Positions 1 to 8,006 of a DNA stretch of 20,936 nt are shown in pieces. Numbering within the stretch: the stretch's first letter is position 1; each line of letters starts with the position of its first letter. The notes below the pieces were generated by a model, which worked only from the letters and a program-made list of their open reading frames with translations, did no database searches and was not told the origin of the DNA. A program made the position numbers and the translations under genes. Source of the stretch: an uncultured Fretibacterium sp. (GTDB taxonomy: Bacteria > Synergistota > Synergistia > Synergistales > Aminobacteriaceae); the NCBI GenBank assembly GCA_937892105.1, contig CALAUZ010000143.1, positions 1-20,936 of the forward strand, written 5' to 3'.

Positions 1-1
1 G

Positions 2-516
2 CGCGTTGAAATTGTTCGTAAATACGAAGAGGCCAGGCTGAACAGAGAATGCTCGCTGGGAAGGCTGACTCTAAGGTAATTTTACCTGAGGGGCAAAAGT
101 ATAGGAAACAATCCCGCGATGAGTTAGGCAAGTTAGCTGGTGTTTCGGGAAGTACTTATGAACACGCCACTAAGGTTATGGACGAGACTTCAATTCCCAT
201 CGTCAATGCCACTCGGAATAATGAAATCTCCATCAATGCCGCTTATCAAACTACTAAACTTCCTAAAACTCAACAGACTGAAATTGCAGAACGAATTAAA
301 CAGGGTGAACCTGCAAAGTCCGCCATTTCTGAAGTCAAATCTCGCAACCGCAAATCTGAACATGATACTACTGCGAACACTTCTGATGACGTACTATCCC
401 AGTCAGCAACCTCTGAGACCTCACTCTGCAACAATAAGGCAATTCCTACGGCCATGAATGACGAGAAGCAATCGCAGGAAGTCTCTACAGCTAATCATAG
501 TTGCTGGAAGCTCTAA
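2..516 (+). pseudogene. ParB-like phage/plasmid protein, 5' partial and frameshifted
   Basis: The reading frame enters from outside the window (frame beginning at base 2, RVEIVRKYEEARLNRE) and shifts near base 50 into the frame that runs from 49 to 516. The second part contains SRDELGKLAGVSGSTYEHA (a helix-turn-helix-like segment, about residues 23-41 of the 155-residue frame) followed by EISINAAYQTTKLPK, the arrangement seen in phage- and plasmid-encoded ParB-like proteins that pair a nuclease/ParB fold with an HTH. The part after the 'EPAKSAISEV' stretch is low complexity and probably degraded. It lies 23 bases upstream of a methyltransferase stub, a pairing common in prophages. The family assignment is from recalled motif similarity, so the exact family is uncertain; that it is broken is clearer, because the upstream coding-looking frame is not the downstream one. 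Confidence 0.55.
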
Positions 517-539
517 AGAAAAAACAATAATACAAAAAA

Positions 540-773
540 ATGAGAATGAAGCAGCACCAAAAGTATAATTTGTATGTAGATATATACACAACGAAGAAAA
601 AATACAACATAATTTACGCCAATCCTACATGGGAAGGGAAACAATCTGCCGATGAACTTTGCAAACTTCCTGTGCAAAGAATCACTGATAAAGATTGCGC
701 GTTACTCTTGTGGATAAAGAGTAATAAGATGATAGAGACCATAAAGATTATAAATACAACGGACAACATGTAA
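540..773 (+). pseudogene. Remnant of MT-A70 family DNA adenine methyltransferase
   Basis: The 77-residue frame contains KKYNIIYANPTWEGKQS, which matches the MT-A70/phage Dam-like motif IV region (usually YNIIYADPPW), then DELCKLPVQRITDKDCALLLWI, matching the family's 'ALPV..I...D..LFLW' strand. Catalytic DPPW has become NPTW, the 20-30 residues normally between these two blocks are missing, and the protein stops at about a third of the usual length of about 180 residues or more. It cannot be an active enzyme. Another open frame downstream (731-856, ending MAAPKSYLEQLAEDRR..) may be a further scrap of the same element; I do not recognise it. Context: directly after the ParB-like relic, same strand. 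Confidence 0.65.
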
Positions 774-901
774 ATTGGGACATGGCCGCTCCAAAATCTT
801 ACCTTGAACAGCTCGCTGAGGACAGAAGAGTTGAAATGATAATGGAAAGTATATGAAGTTTCTTTTACCGTTTGCAGGTAGTCCACCATCACCACAGGTT
901 T

Positions 902-1018
902 CTATCCTGTGCGCAATATATAGTCTTTCACCGTTCTAACTATCACATCGACATTCGTATCAAATCCGCATTCCACTATATACTCGTTCTTCCCGCGTAA
1001 TACATAGACTTCACGCAC
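902..1018 (-). CDS. Short hypothetical ORF in relic region (38 aa)
   Basis: A minus-strand frame starts at a GTG (1016-1018) with GAGGAG about 10 bases upstream and encodes VREVYVLRGKNEYIVECG..VDVIVRTVKDYILRTG, a balanced, protein-like sequence. The same frame continues upstream as AEELKA to a TAG at 1037-1039, beyond which it again reads as coding-like residues (RARCNKFVGQNNVL). It may therefore be the tail of a longer broken gene, perhaps the neighbouring acetyltransferase, rather than an independent one. No family recognised. Confidence 0.3.
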   Translation of the reverse strand: MREVYVLRGKNEYIVECGFDTNVDVIVRTVKDYILRTG

Positions 1019-1023
1019 CGCTT

Positions 1024-1664
1024 TCAACTCCTCTGCCTACAGAACGTTATTTTGCCCAACGAACTTATTGCACCTAGCACGTAAAGCCCGGGATAAAGGC
1101 TCATCTTCGCAGCCAAGTTGCTGTAATCTGTCTTTATGCTATTGTATTCCTCTCCTGCTATTAACGCCTTTGCAAGTGTCATCGCTCCGTACGTTTGTCT
1201 CCATGCCACTCGTCCCATTTTGACCGCATTAATCCTGACTTGCGGAAAAGACTATCAGTCATTGTTAGTCCAGAACGCCAAATCTGCGCGGTGAGATAGC
1301 CTGCTGCTGAATATTTCTGCGTATTCTCGTTAACCTTGCAACACGCTCAATTTTGCGCCTTCATATGTTGCTGGGTATGTCGCTGATGCCAACCTCAAAG
1401 GGCTTCACTGTCAGGGCGAAATATCCAACGGATAAATGAGGAGTGTCGTTTGTAAACACAAAATAAGTTACTGACTGCTGTTTTCTGCATGGCCGCTAAA
1501 TCTCTCTTCACAAAATCATTGATTTCGTCCGGGTCTGTAACGTGTCTCACATTGGGATGTGGTCTCTGTCCCGGCTCAGCATCGAGCATCTTCACGAAAT
1601 TTTCTACTTCTTCCCACCCGCTTATCACAAAATTCTTGAATATGCTTGACGTTGCAATGTTCAT
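1024..1664 (-). pseudogene. GNAT family N-acetyltransferase, multiply frameshifted
   Basis: It starts at ATG 1662-1664 behind an AGGGATGAGAT site. Frame 1 (to about 1465) gives MNIATSSIFKNFVISGWEEV...NDFVKRDLAAMQKTAVS. The next frame gives VTYFVFTNDTPHLSVGYFAL.VKPFEVGISDIPSN, then a TGA at 1361-1363 and RRKIERVARL. A third frame gives NENTQKYSAAGYLTAQI. Joined, these follow a GNAT pattern common in phage and toxin-linked acetyltransferases: 'LALE.EK...S.TYLVF......LGYFTLALK', 'KKIERFA', then 'YLIAQIG'. A possible C-terminal piece (LGCEDEPLSR..) lies in yet another frame near 1060-1130. The acetyl-CoA binding loop is not intact in any single frame, so this is dead. It would have transferred an acetyl group to a small molecule, aminoacyl-tRNA or protein; which cannot be told. 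Confidence 0.55.
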
Positions 1665-1696
1665 ATCTCATCCCTTTTTGCGCGCATTACTCCATC

Positions 1697-1727
1697 AAAA
1701 AAAGCCCCCCCGCTTTCACGGGAAGGC
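1697..1727 (-). terminator. Intrinsic terminator of the downstream-ending dehydrogenase gene
   Basis: On the minus strand GCCTTCCCG and CGGGGGGGC form a 9-bp stem (1719-1727 with 1704-1712, two G-U pairs) around a TGAAAG loop, followed by seven Ts (1697-1703). It begins 16 bases after the dehydrogenase stop at 1743 and marks the border between intact chromosome and the relic region to the left. Confidence 0.88.
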
Positions 1728-1742
1728 CACTCACATTGGCTC

Positions 1743-3332
1743 TTACGCCAAGTATTTTTTCAGGGTCGCACGTACAGCACCCGGCCCGGCGCATAATTCC
1801 GCGTAAAGCCCCTCGACCTTTTCACCGAGTCCGGCCTCATAGAGATTCACGCCGAAAATATTTGCGTTTGAGAGAATTTGCTTCAATCCGCCGGGAGTCT
1901 TCAGCTCACTCTGCAGCGTCTCAAGCATCGGATCAGAACTCACAGCCATAGCCGCGCCCTTGTCATCAGTTCCGCCCAAATACCTCAGCCACCCAGCAAG
2001 CGCAAGCGGTATTGCCACGAGCGAATGTATATCCAGCTTCGAGTCAGCGCAGTAGCTCTTCAACGTCTCACCAAAACGAACGGGAATCTTCTGGCTTGTG
2101 TCTGTTGCGATTCTCTGAGGCGTGTCAGGCAAAAATGAATTGGGCAATCTCTCACCGACAACCTCATCGATGAATTTGCGAGGGTCAAGGATTTTCGGGT
2201 CAGTAACAACGGGTAAACCTTCCTTATAGCCGACAAGCTCAACAAGTTTCTTCAACTCAGGATCGCCCATCTCGTCTGCAATCTTCGTGTATCCCAGCAT
2301 ACAGCCATACACTGCCATCGCGGTATGAAGCGGGTTAAGGCAGGTTGTTACCTTCATGCGTTCGGTCTTGTTCACAGTGTCCCTGTCGGTCATGTATACT
2401 CCGGCTTTGTCGAGGGCTGGCCTTCCGTTGGGGAATTTGTCCTCAACAACAAGGTACTGCGGGGCTTCAGCGTTGACGAACGGGGCAATATACGTATTTC
2501 TGTTCGTTATTACAGGGCTGATGTCCTCAACTCCAAGTGCCTTGAGATCCGCCTCCACTATGTCCGACGGTCTGGGCGTAATCTTGTCTATCATGCTCCA
2601 TGGGAATGAAACCTGCGTCTCATCGCTTATCCATGCGTAATATTCCTTGTCGGCAAATCCCCTGTCAACCCATGCTTTTGCAACCTCAAGCACCGAACTT
2701 CTGAGCTTCTCTCCATTGTGCGAACAATTATCCATGCTCACAACTGCAACAGGCTGTGCCCCTGCCCTGAATCTGTCCAGCAATAACGAAGCTGTAACGC
2801 TCATTGCATGTTTTGGCTTGTCTGGGCCAGAGTTCATATCGCTGACTACAACAGGCAGTAATTCTCCCTTCATGTTCCGAAGCGCGTAACCTTTCTCGGT
2901 TATCGTGTAGCTGACCATCTGGAGCGATGGCTTCACGAATATTGCACGAAGTTTCTCCCATTCCTGAGCGTCTGAACTGTCCGCGCATATTCCCTGTGCT
3001 ATCGAGGCGATAACATTCTTGTCCATTTTCCCTGATGCCCTGAGAGTTACCATGAGAGTAAGGCAGTCGAACGGATCATAAATCTTCTTGATTATTTCGT
3101 AGTCGAACGTTTCAGCGGCGATTATTCCGGTATTTTCGATACCCTCATCGAGCAAGTTCTGCTGTAATGCCGCAATAAACCCTCTGAAGATATTTCCTGC
3201 GCCGAAGTGAACCCAACGGGGATTTTCCGCCGTTAGCTTTCTCATTTCGGCAATGTCATTCTTTGGGAGCCTGATACCTGCTTTCTCCCATGCTTCTTTG
3301 TCCTGTAACCCCTTTAATGTAAGGCGCATCAT
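1743..3332 (-). CDS. Mannitol dehydrogenase family oxidoreductase (fructuronate reductase-like)
   Basis: A 529-residue protein of the long-chain mannitol dehydrogenase family, which interconverts polyols or uronates and keto sugars with NAD(P)H (mannitol/fructose, D-mannonate/D-fructuronate, D-altronate/D-tagaturonate). The N-terminal Rossmann loop is VHFGAGNIFRGF (residues 41-52). The family's catalytic K...N..H set appears at ERMKVTTCLNPLHTAMAVYG, with K327, N333 and H336 the likely residues. Length is typical (about 480-540). The start is the first of two ATGs, behind AAGGAGGAGTA. Cytosolic. No uronate isomerase or hydrolase genes are nearby, so the sugar substrate cannot be fixed; UxuB-like fructuronate reductase is the best guess. 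Divergent from the CitG-family gene with only 77 bases between them. Ends in its own terminator. Confidence 0.88.
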   Translation of the reverse strand: MMRLTLKGLQDKEAWEKAGIRLPKNDIAEMRKLTAENPRWVHFGAGNIFRGFIAALQQNLLDEGIENTGIIAAETFDYEIIKKIYDPFDCLTLMVTLRASGKMDKNVIASIAQGICADSSDAQEWEKLRAIFVKPSLQMVSYTITEKGYALRNMKGELLPVVVSDMNSGPDKPKHAMSVTASLLLDRFRAGAQPVAVVSMDNCSHNGEKLRSSVLEVAKAWVDRGFADKEYYAWISDETQVSFPWSMIDKITPRPSDIVEADLKALGVEDISPVITNRNTYIAPFVNAEAPQYLVVEDKFPNGRPALDKAGVYMTDRDTVNKTERMKVTTCLNPLHTAMAVYGCMLGYTKIADEMGDPELKKLVELVGYKEGLPVVTDPKILDPRKFIDEVVGERLPNSFLPDTPQRIATDTSQKIPVRFGETLKSYCADSKLDIHSLVAIPLALAGWLRYLGGTDDKGAAMAVSSDPMLETLQSELKTPGGLKQILSNANIFGVNLYEAGLGEKVEGLYAELCAGPGAVRATLKKYLA

Positions 3333-3409
3333 TACTCCTCCTTAGTGAAAGTTTGGGATAACGTGTAAAATAGATTTTATCAGCAAATGACAGGAGGGCA
3401 ATAAAAATC

Positions 3410-4306
3410 TTGAACGAGGTGTACATTTTCAACACCGCAAAACTCGCCGTGAAATCCATCATCAACGTTGCTTCAGTATACCCTAAGCCTGGCTTAATCA
3501 CTCCATTGGACGACAGTGCGCTTGACGGCACAGATTTTCCCAGCCTCCTGAACGCGGCTATGTCATTGTTCCAGTGCTTCGTGAACTGTGCTTCAGCCGG
3601 AGCAGACACAGAGACGATGAAGCCGGAAGACGCATACACCATCCTCGTATCGCCTGGAAGAATAGGAAGTAATGACGCACTTCGTTCGACACGCGGAAAA
3701 CTGGCAATGAAGGGGCATATATTATGTTTGGGACTGATATGCGCCGGAGCAGGAAGACTTCTTGCGCAGAAACGCAATCTTACGCGCGGGGCACTAATGC
3801 TCACAGCCTCATCATTCGCACAGGGGATAACGGGGCGTGAACTATGGCCGTTGACCGAGAACACTGGTGGGAAAGTTCTGACATCAGGTGAAAGAGCATA
3901 CATAACGTATGGGATTGAAGGTTGCAGGGGTGAAGCTGAACACGGTTACGCGCAGACGATGAGGGCGGCTGAGACGTTACGGAGACTTGAGGCTACACAT
4001 GGACATCTCGATTTGCGGGACAGGCTGGCTCATACGCTCATAACAATAATGGCTGAGAACCAGGACACTAACATTACAGCTCACGGTGGAATAGGTGAAC
4101 TTTTGAGGACGCAGAAGGAGGCAAAGGCTGTACTAGATGTTGGAGGAATGCTCACTCCTGAAGGTATTGACGCTGTGTTTGCGATGGACAAGGCTATGCG
4201 TTCAAGGGGAGTTTCTCCGTCTGGGAGCGCGGTAATCCTTTCTGGTGCGGTGTTACTCTCGGAGCTTGAGGGTATGAGGCTGACACGTTCGGGCTATGAG
4301 GAGTGA
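3410..4306 (+). CDS. citG: Triphosphoribosyl-dephospho-CoA synthase family protein (CitG/MdcB-like)
   Basis: A 298-residue protein of the CitG/MdcB family, which makes 2'-(5''-triphosphoribosyl)-3'-dephospho-CoA from ATP and dephospho-CoA, the precursor of the prosthetic group of citrate lyase and malonate decarboxylase. Family blocks seen in order: VYPKPGLITPLDDSALDG (23-40), STRGKLAMKG (93-102), GIEGCRGEAEHGY (168-180), then a DTNI..HGG block and SPSGSAVILSGAVLL near the C-terminus. Length is normal. The start is TTG at 3410 with AGGAGG at 3392-3397, a 12-base spacing; GTG at 3419 is an alternative. No citrate lyase or malonate decarboxylase subunits are in the window, so the acyl-carrier partner is elsewhere or the protein has another role. 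The family is confident; the symbol is provisional. Confidence 0.85.
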   Translation: MNEVYIFNTAKLAVKSIINVASVYPKPGLITPLDDSALDGTDFPSLLNAAMSLFQCFVNCASAGADTETMKPEDAYTILVSPGRIGSNDALRSTRGKLAMKGHILCLGLICAGAGRLLAQKRNLTRGALMLTASSFAQGITGRELWPLTENTGGKVLTSGERAYITYGIEGCRGEAEHGYAQTMRAAETLRRLEATHGHLDLRDRLAHTLITIMAENQDTNITAHGGIGELLRTQKEAKAVLDVGGMLTPEGIDAVFAMDKAMRSRGVSPSGSAVILSGAVLLSELEGMRLTRSGYEE

Positions 4307-4318
4307 GGGTGATGTTAC

Positions 4319-4343
4319 AGCATGACTACCTTATGCTTTTTTT
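4319..4343 (+). terminator. Probable intrinsic terminator of the CitG-family gene
   Basis: AGCAT (4319-4323) pairs with ATGCT (4333-4337) around a 9-base loop and runs straight into seven Ts (4337-4343), 13 bases after the stop codon. The stem is short and AT-rich, so efficiency is uncertain. The rest of 4344-4536 holds nothing I can assign. Confidence 0.5.
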
Positions 4344-4536
4344 AATTAGAATTTTACAAAATCTTGGCGAAGCAATTTCTAGCATTTTTCAAGTACTTTA
4401 GCCATATTGTTATTTTTGAGCTAAATATTGATGATGGACAAAATCAGGAGAGTATATGCTGGCAACTTGGCTTGCTGGATACGGAATACAGGAGAAAAGG
4501 AATGCCTGAGTTCTCTGTTCAAGGTTGAAAGCATGA

Positions 4537-4557
4537 GGGGAGGAATAAACACTCCCC
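4537..4557 (-). terminator. Hairpin after guaA, possible terminator
   Basis: GGGGAG (4537-4542) and CTCCCC (4552-4557) form a perfect 6-bp stem with a 9-base loop, 6 bases beyond the guaA stop. No good T-run follows on the minus strand, so this could be a factor-dependent end or an RNA-stabilising stem rather than an intrinsic terminator. Confidence 0.4.
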
Positions 4558-4563
4558 AATGAA

Positions 4564-6108
4564 TTATTCCCACTCTATAGTTGCAGGCGGCTTCGATGTT
4601 ACGTCAAGCACCACCCTGTTTATCCCGCGAACCTCATTGCATATGCGCTTCGATACCCTGTCCAGAACATCGTAATCTATCCTCGCCCATTCCGCCGTCA
4701 TAGCGTCCTGCGAATGTATCGCCCTCAGAACAACAGCCTCATTGTAAGTCCTGCTGTCTCCCATCACACCGACAGTCTTTACGGGCAGCAACACACAGAA
4801 TGCCTGCCATATACCGGCGTAAAGTCCCGCACGTTTCAGCTCCTCACGGAATATAGCATCAGCACCCCTTAAAGTGTCCAGCCTCTCTTTCGTGATTGCA
4901 CCGAGACATCTCACAGCAAGTCCTGGTCCTGGAAAAGGCTGACGGTTTATGATTTCGTTAGGCATACCGATAATTTTGCCCAGCCTTCGCACTTCGTCCT
5001 TGAAAAGATCCCGTAACGGCTCAAGCAGCTTCAGGTTCATATGTTCTGGAAGACCTCCAACATTATGGTGCGACTTTATGAGCGATGACCCCTTCTTTGT
5101 CCCGCTCTCGATAACGTCAGGGTAAATTGTACCCTGCAACAGCCATTTCGCACCTTCAATCTTCCCTGCTTCCTCCTCGAATACCTCAATGAACAGACGA
5201 CCGATAATCCTGCGTTTCTGTTCAGGATCGGTAACTCCGTCAAGCTCTTTCAGGAAACGTTCAGACGCATCGACATACTTAACGTTAAGGCCAAGCAATT
5301 CATATTCCTTCATTACTGCTTCAGGTTCATCAAGCCTCATAAGCCCGTGATTTACGAAAACGCATTGAAGATTATCGCCTATTGCTTTGTGTACGAGAAC
5401 AGCAGAAACGCTAGAATCAACCCCGCCGGATAACCCGCATACTGCCTTGTCGTTCCCAACATTTTCACGGATTGCCGACACAGCATTTTCCGCCCAATCA
5501 GACAGCTCCCAGTCGCCGGAACACTTGCACACATCAAACGCAAAGTTATTCAGTATGTAGTGCCCGCCTTCAGTATTAACGACTTCAGGGTGAAATTGCA
5601 GGCCGAAAAATTTTCTTTTCTTGTCCTCGAATGACGCTATTATTCCGTTGTCAGTTATTGATGTAGCCTCAAAGCCCGCTGGAAGTTCCGCAACATAATC
5701 CCCATGACTCATAAGAACTCCTGTTTTATCCGGCAAGTTTTCATTCAAAAGTATTGAGCTGCCTCCTGCCTTGTGAATTTCCGTTACTCCGTATTCTCTG
5801 AAGTTTCCTGGCGTTACAGTTCCGCCAAGAAGTTTGGCCATTATCTGCATACCGTAGCATATTCCCAGAACCGGGCAGCCCAACGCGAATAATTCCGTAT
5901 CAATAGTTATTGCGCCTTCATCATTTACGCTGTCAGGGCCTCCAGAAATTATTATGCCTTTTGGAGAGTATGACTTTACTTTTTCGGCGGAAGCGTCCCA
6001 GTTAAGTATTACGCTGTGTATTCTTACCTCGCGAAGTCTTCTGGCAATGAGCTGTGTAAACTGTGAGCCGCAGTTGATAATGATGATGTTTTCGCTGGAT
6101 ACTTTCAT
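4564..6108 (-). CDS. guaA: GMP synthase (glutamine-hydrolysing)
   Basis: A 514-residue two-domain GuaA that converts XMP to GMP using ATP and the amide nitrogen of glutamine, the last step of guanine nucleotide synthesis. The class I glutamine amidotransferase domain has the nucleophile C84 in LGICYGMQIM and the partner residues H173 and E175 in LQFHPEV. The ATP-pyrophosphatase domain has the PP-loop LSGGVDSS (226-233), and the dimerisation domain has NRQPFPGPGLAVR and the C-terminal DVTSKPPATIEWE that is nearly invariant in the family. Length is normal and no residue is missing. The ATG start lies 6 bases after an AGGAGG site. It is transcribed alone, divergent from the subtilase gene (99 bases between the annotated starts). 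Confidence 0.98.
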   Translation of the reverse strand: MKVSSENIIIINCGSQFTQLIARRLREVRIHSVILNWDASAEKVKSYSPKGIIISGGPDSVNDEGAITIDTELFALGCPVLGICYGMQIMAKLLGGTVTPGNFREYGVTEIHKAGGSSILLNENLPDKTGVLMSHGDYVAELPAGFEATSITDNGIIASFEDKKRKFFGLQFHPEVVNTEGGHYILNNFAFDVCKCSGDWELSDWAENAVSAIRENVGNDKAVCGLSGGVDSSVSAVLVHKAIGDNLQCVFVNHGLMRLDEPEAVMKEYELLGLNVKYVDASERFLKELDGVTDPEQKRRIIGRLFIEVFEEEAGKIEGAKWLLQGTIYPDVIESGTKKGSSLIKSHHNVGGLPEHMNLKLLEPLRDLFKDEVRRLGKIIGMPNEIINRQPFPGPGLAVRCLGAITKERLDTLRGADAIFREELKRAGLYAGIWQAFCVLLPVKTVGVMGDSRTYNEAVVLRAIHSQDAMTAEWARIDYDVLDRVSKRICNEVRGINRVVLDVTSKPPATIEWE

Positions 6109-6207
6109 ACATTTTCCTCCTTTATGGTATAGTTTCTGCTTAAAGATTATTATAATGCCTCAAAGATTTAGTATGTTATATAATCATTATCATATTTTCG
6201 TAAGGAT

Positions 6208-7791
6208 GTGAAAAGTTTTATGATACTTCACAGAAAATTTCTCGTCTTAATGTTAATCATTTTGTCCGCATTTCCCTCGTTTGCTGAAGAATACACTGCT
6301 GGTGATGTCATAGTTGTTCTGAGACCCTCAGAGGGTGAGATTACAGCGTCATCATTCGGGGCAGCAGGTGCAGGAACTCTCAGGGCGGCAGAATTTGCAC
6401 AGTTATCCGGAGCTTCCGTGAAGAATATTTACCCTGCGTTGTCAGAAGCTGGAAAGGGAATATTCATGGTCATGCACACGGCCTCACAGGACGCAGAAGA
6501 GCTATCGGCAAGGTTGCTGAAGAACCCGGAAGTTATCGCTGCGTCTCCGAATTACACTATACATGCGGCCATGATACCGAACGATACCAGTTATGGCTCA
6601 TGCTGGGGAATGATGGATATCAACGCTCCAGAAGCATGGGATATTGCGACGGGAAGCAGTGATGTTTATGTTGCAATAATAGACTCAGGAATTGACGACA
6701 CTAACCCTGACTTAACGGACAATGTCGCTACTGTGTACGGAACTAACACTCTCAACGCTGGAGCATCAGTACGTGATGACTACGGACATGGTACACATGT
6801 TGCCGGAATAATTGGTGCGAAAGGGAATAATGGAATAGGCATTGCAGGAATTAACTGGAATGTTAAGATGATATCCATTAAGGCACTCAATAGAAGTGGC
6901 AAGGGTAGTTTTCAGAGTGTAATTAGCGCAATAAATTACGTTGTCGGCCTCTTAAATCGGGGAGTGAACGTAAGGGCTGTGAATATGTCGATGGAAACGT
7001 ACCTAAGTATAGCTCCGGAACATGATATTTTGGTGCAATTTCCTTTATGGCGTGCAATGAAGGCATTAGATGAAACGAACAAGGCAGTAATGGTGGTAGC
7101 AGCTGGCAATCACGGACAGGTTGTAGGACAGCCCAGCACAGGCTACAAGGACAACATAGTCAACAGGTCGGGGCTATATGTTTACCCGGCTTCGTTTCGG
7201 GGACTGTATAACATGATAACCGTTTCAGCTCTTAACCGTCTTGGTTTTATAGCGGCGACATACAGCAACACAGGAGCAGACATATCGGCACCAGGCGGGG
7301 AACTGACATCGCTTCTCTCAAGCGCAGGAATACTCAGCACGTGGCTTCAGAGTGCCTCAGACTTCATTACTTCAGACGGCGTTAGCCTTAGAGCTGCACA
7401 GGGAACGTCAATGGCGGCACCTCATATTTCGGGAGCGGCAGCACTTCTCTCGTCAGTAGCCCCACAAATGACTGCATATCAGCTTAAACAGGCTATACTC
7501 ATGAAGAACGAAGCGTCAGGTTCTTCAGTAAATACAAGCGCAACAGGGACACTTGACATCAGGGCGGCAATAAACTTCCAGGCGGCTAATAGCAAAGATA
7601 TTCCTGCTTCAAGCGACAAGTGGGTATCATACGACAATTACGCCAGCTATGAGGCAGATAACACTGTAATCAACAACAATGGAGGCAACAGCAGTGGAGG
7701 AAGCGGAGGAGGCGGAGGTTGTGAAGGACTTGCGGCAGGATTTGCGGGAATATGTGTCCTGTTCATGCTTGCCAGAAAAAGAATGAGCTGA
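6208..7791 (+). CDS. Secreted subtilisin-like serine protease (S8) with Synerg-CTERM-like anchor
   Basis: A 527-residue subtilase. A signal peptide (positive HRK, then hydrophobic LVLMLIILSAF, cleavage near SFA-EE, residue 26) and an inhibitor-like propeptide (about 30-120) precede the S8 catalytic domain. The triad is D159 (IIDSGID), H194 (GHGTHVAG) and S401 (GTSMAAPH), with oxyanion N301 (AAGNHG). All are intact, so it should be active outside the cytoplasm. The C-terminus is a Ser/Gly linker (about 490-504), C505, a hydrophobic stretch (507-520) and a basic tail ARKRMS: the layout of the Synerg-CTERM sorting domain, implying processing and surface attachment. Start: GTG at 6208 sits only 2 bases after TAAGG; ATG at 6220 (MILHRKF) may be the true start. 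Single gene. Confidence 0.93.
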   Translation: MKSFMILHRKFLVLMLIILSAFPSFAEEYTAGDVIVVLRPSEGEITASSFGAAGAGTLRAAEFAQLSGASVKNIYPALSEAGKGIFMVMHTASQDAEELSARLLKNPEVIAASPNYTIHAAMIPNDTSYGSCWGMMDINAPEAWDIATGSSDVYVAIIDSGIDDTNPDLTDNVATVYGTNTLNAGASVRDDYGHGTHVAGIIGAKGNNGIGIAGINWNVKMISIKALNRSGKGSFQSVISAINYVVGLLNRGVNVRAVNMSMETYLSIAPEHDILVQFPLWRAMKALDETNKAVMVVAAGNHGQVVGQPSTGYKDNIVNRSGLYVYPASFRGLYNMITVSALNRLGFIAATYSNTGADISAPGGELTSLLSSAGILSTWLQSASDFITSDGVSLRAAQGTSMAAPHISGAAALLSSVAPQMTAYQLKQAILMKNEASGSSVNTSATGTLDIRAAINFQAANSKDIPASSDKWVSYDNYASYEADNTVINNNGGNSSGGSGGGGGCEGLAAGFAGICVLFMLARKRMS

Positions 7792-7820
7792 TAGAATATC
7801 TCATTGTGATTAGACGCACT

Positions 7821-7895
7821 GCCGGTGTGGCTCAGAGGTAGAGCAGCGCACTCGTAATGCGCAGGTCAACAGTTCGAATCTGTTCACCGGCTCCA
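7821..7895 (+). tRNA. tRNA-Thr (anticodon CGT)
   Basis: A complete cloverleaf: acceptor GCCGGTG/CACCGGC, D-stem GCTC/GAGC, anticodon stem GCGCA/TGCGC around CTCGTAA (anticodon CGT), T-stem AACAG/CTGTT around TTCGAAT, discriminator T and encoded CCA (7893-7895). It reads ACG threonine codons. A tyrosine integrase relic starts 185 bases downstream, so the 3' half of this gene is the likely attachment site of the neighbouring element. No second copy of the T-arm/acceptor sequence was seen elsewhere in the window. Confidence 0.96.
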
Positions 7896-7931
7896 GAAGA
7901 TAATACGGTAAAGACCGATTAAAAGTAGAAG

Positions 7932-7954
7932 TCCGCTCATAAGGCGGATTTTTT
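7932..7954 (+). terminator. Intrinsic terminator after tRNA-Thr
   Basis: TCCGC (7932-7936) pairs with GCGGA (7944-7948) around a 7-base loop, followed by six Ts (7949-7954). Confidence 0.75.
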
Positions 7955-8006
7955 GCAATTATTACTCCGGTGAAGAATGACAAAAACCGCCTAAAACCGA
8001 TATTCT

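Noticed and set aside
892..909. Hairpin CACAGG/CCTGTG
   Set aside because: No T-run follows on either strand; a six-base stem in a relic region is expected by chance often enough.
1024..1218. 64-residue minus-strand ORF (MGRVAWRQTYGAMTL..) as a separate gene
   Set aside because: It has no ribosome site, and other frames of the same stretch fit the acetyltransferase remnant better, although this frame also looks fairly protein-like.
3256..3903. 215-residue minus-strand ORF
   Set aside because: It lies antisense to the CitG-family gene and across the divergent promoter region; no protein-like motifs.
4431..4562. 43-residue plus-strand ORF (MMDKIRRVYAGNLACWIRN..)
   Set aside because: No clear ribosome site, it runs through the hairpin after guaA, and I could not place it. 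A faint likeness to the start of ArdA antirestriction proteins (VY..NL) is too short to call.
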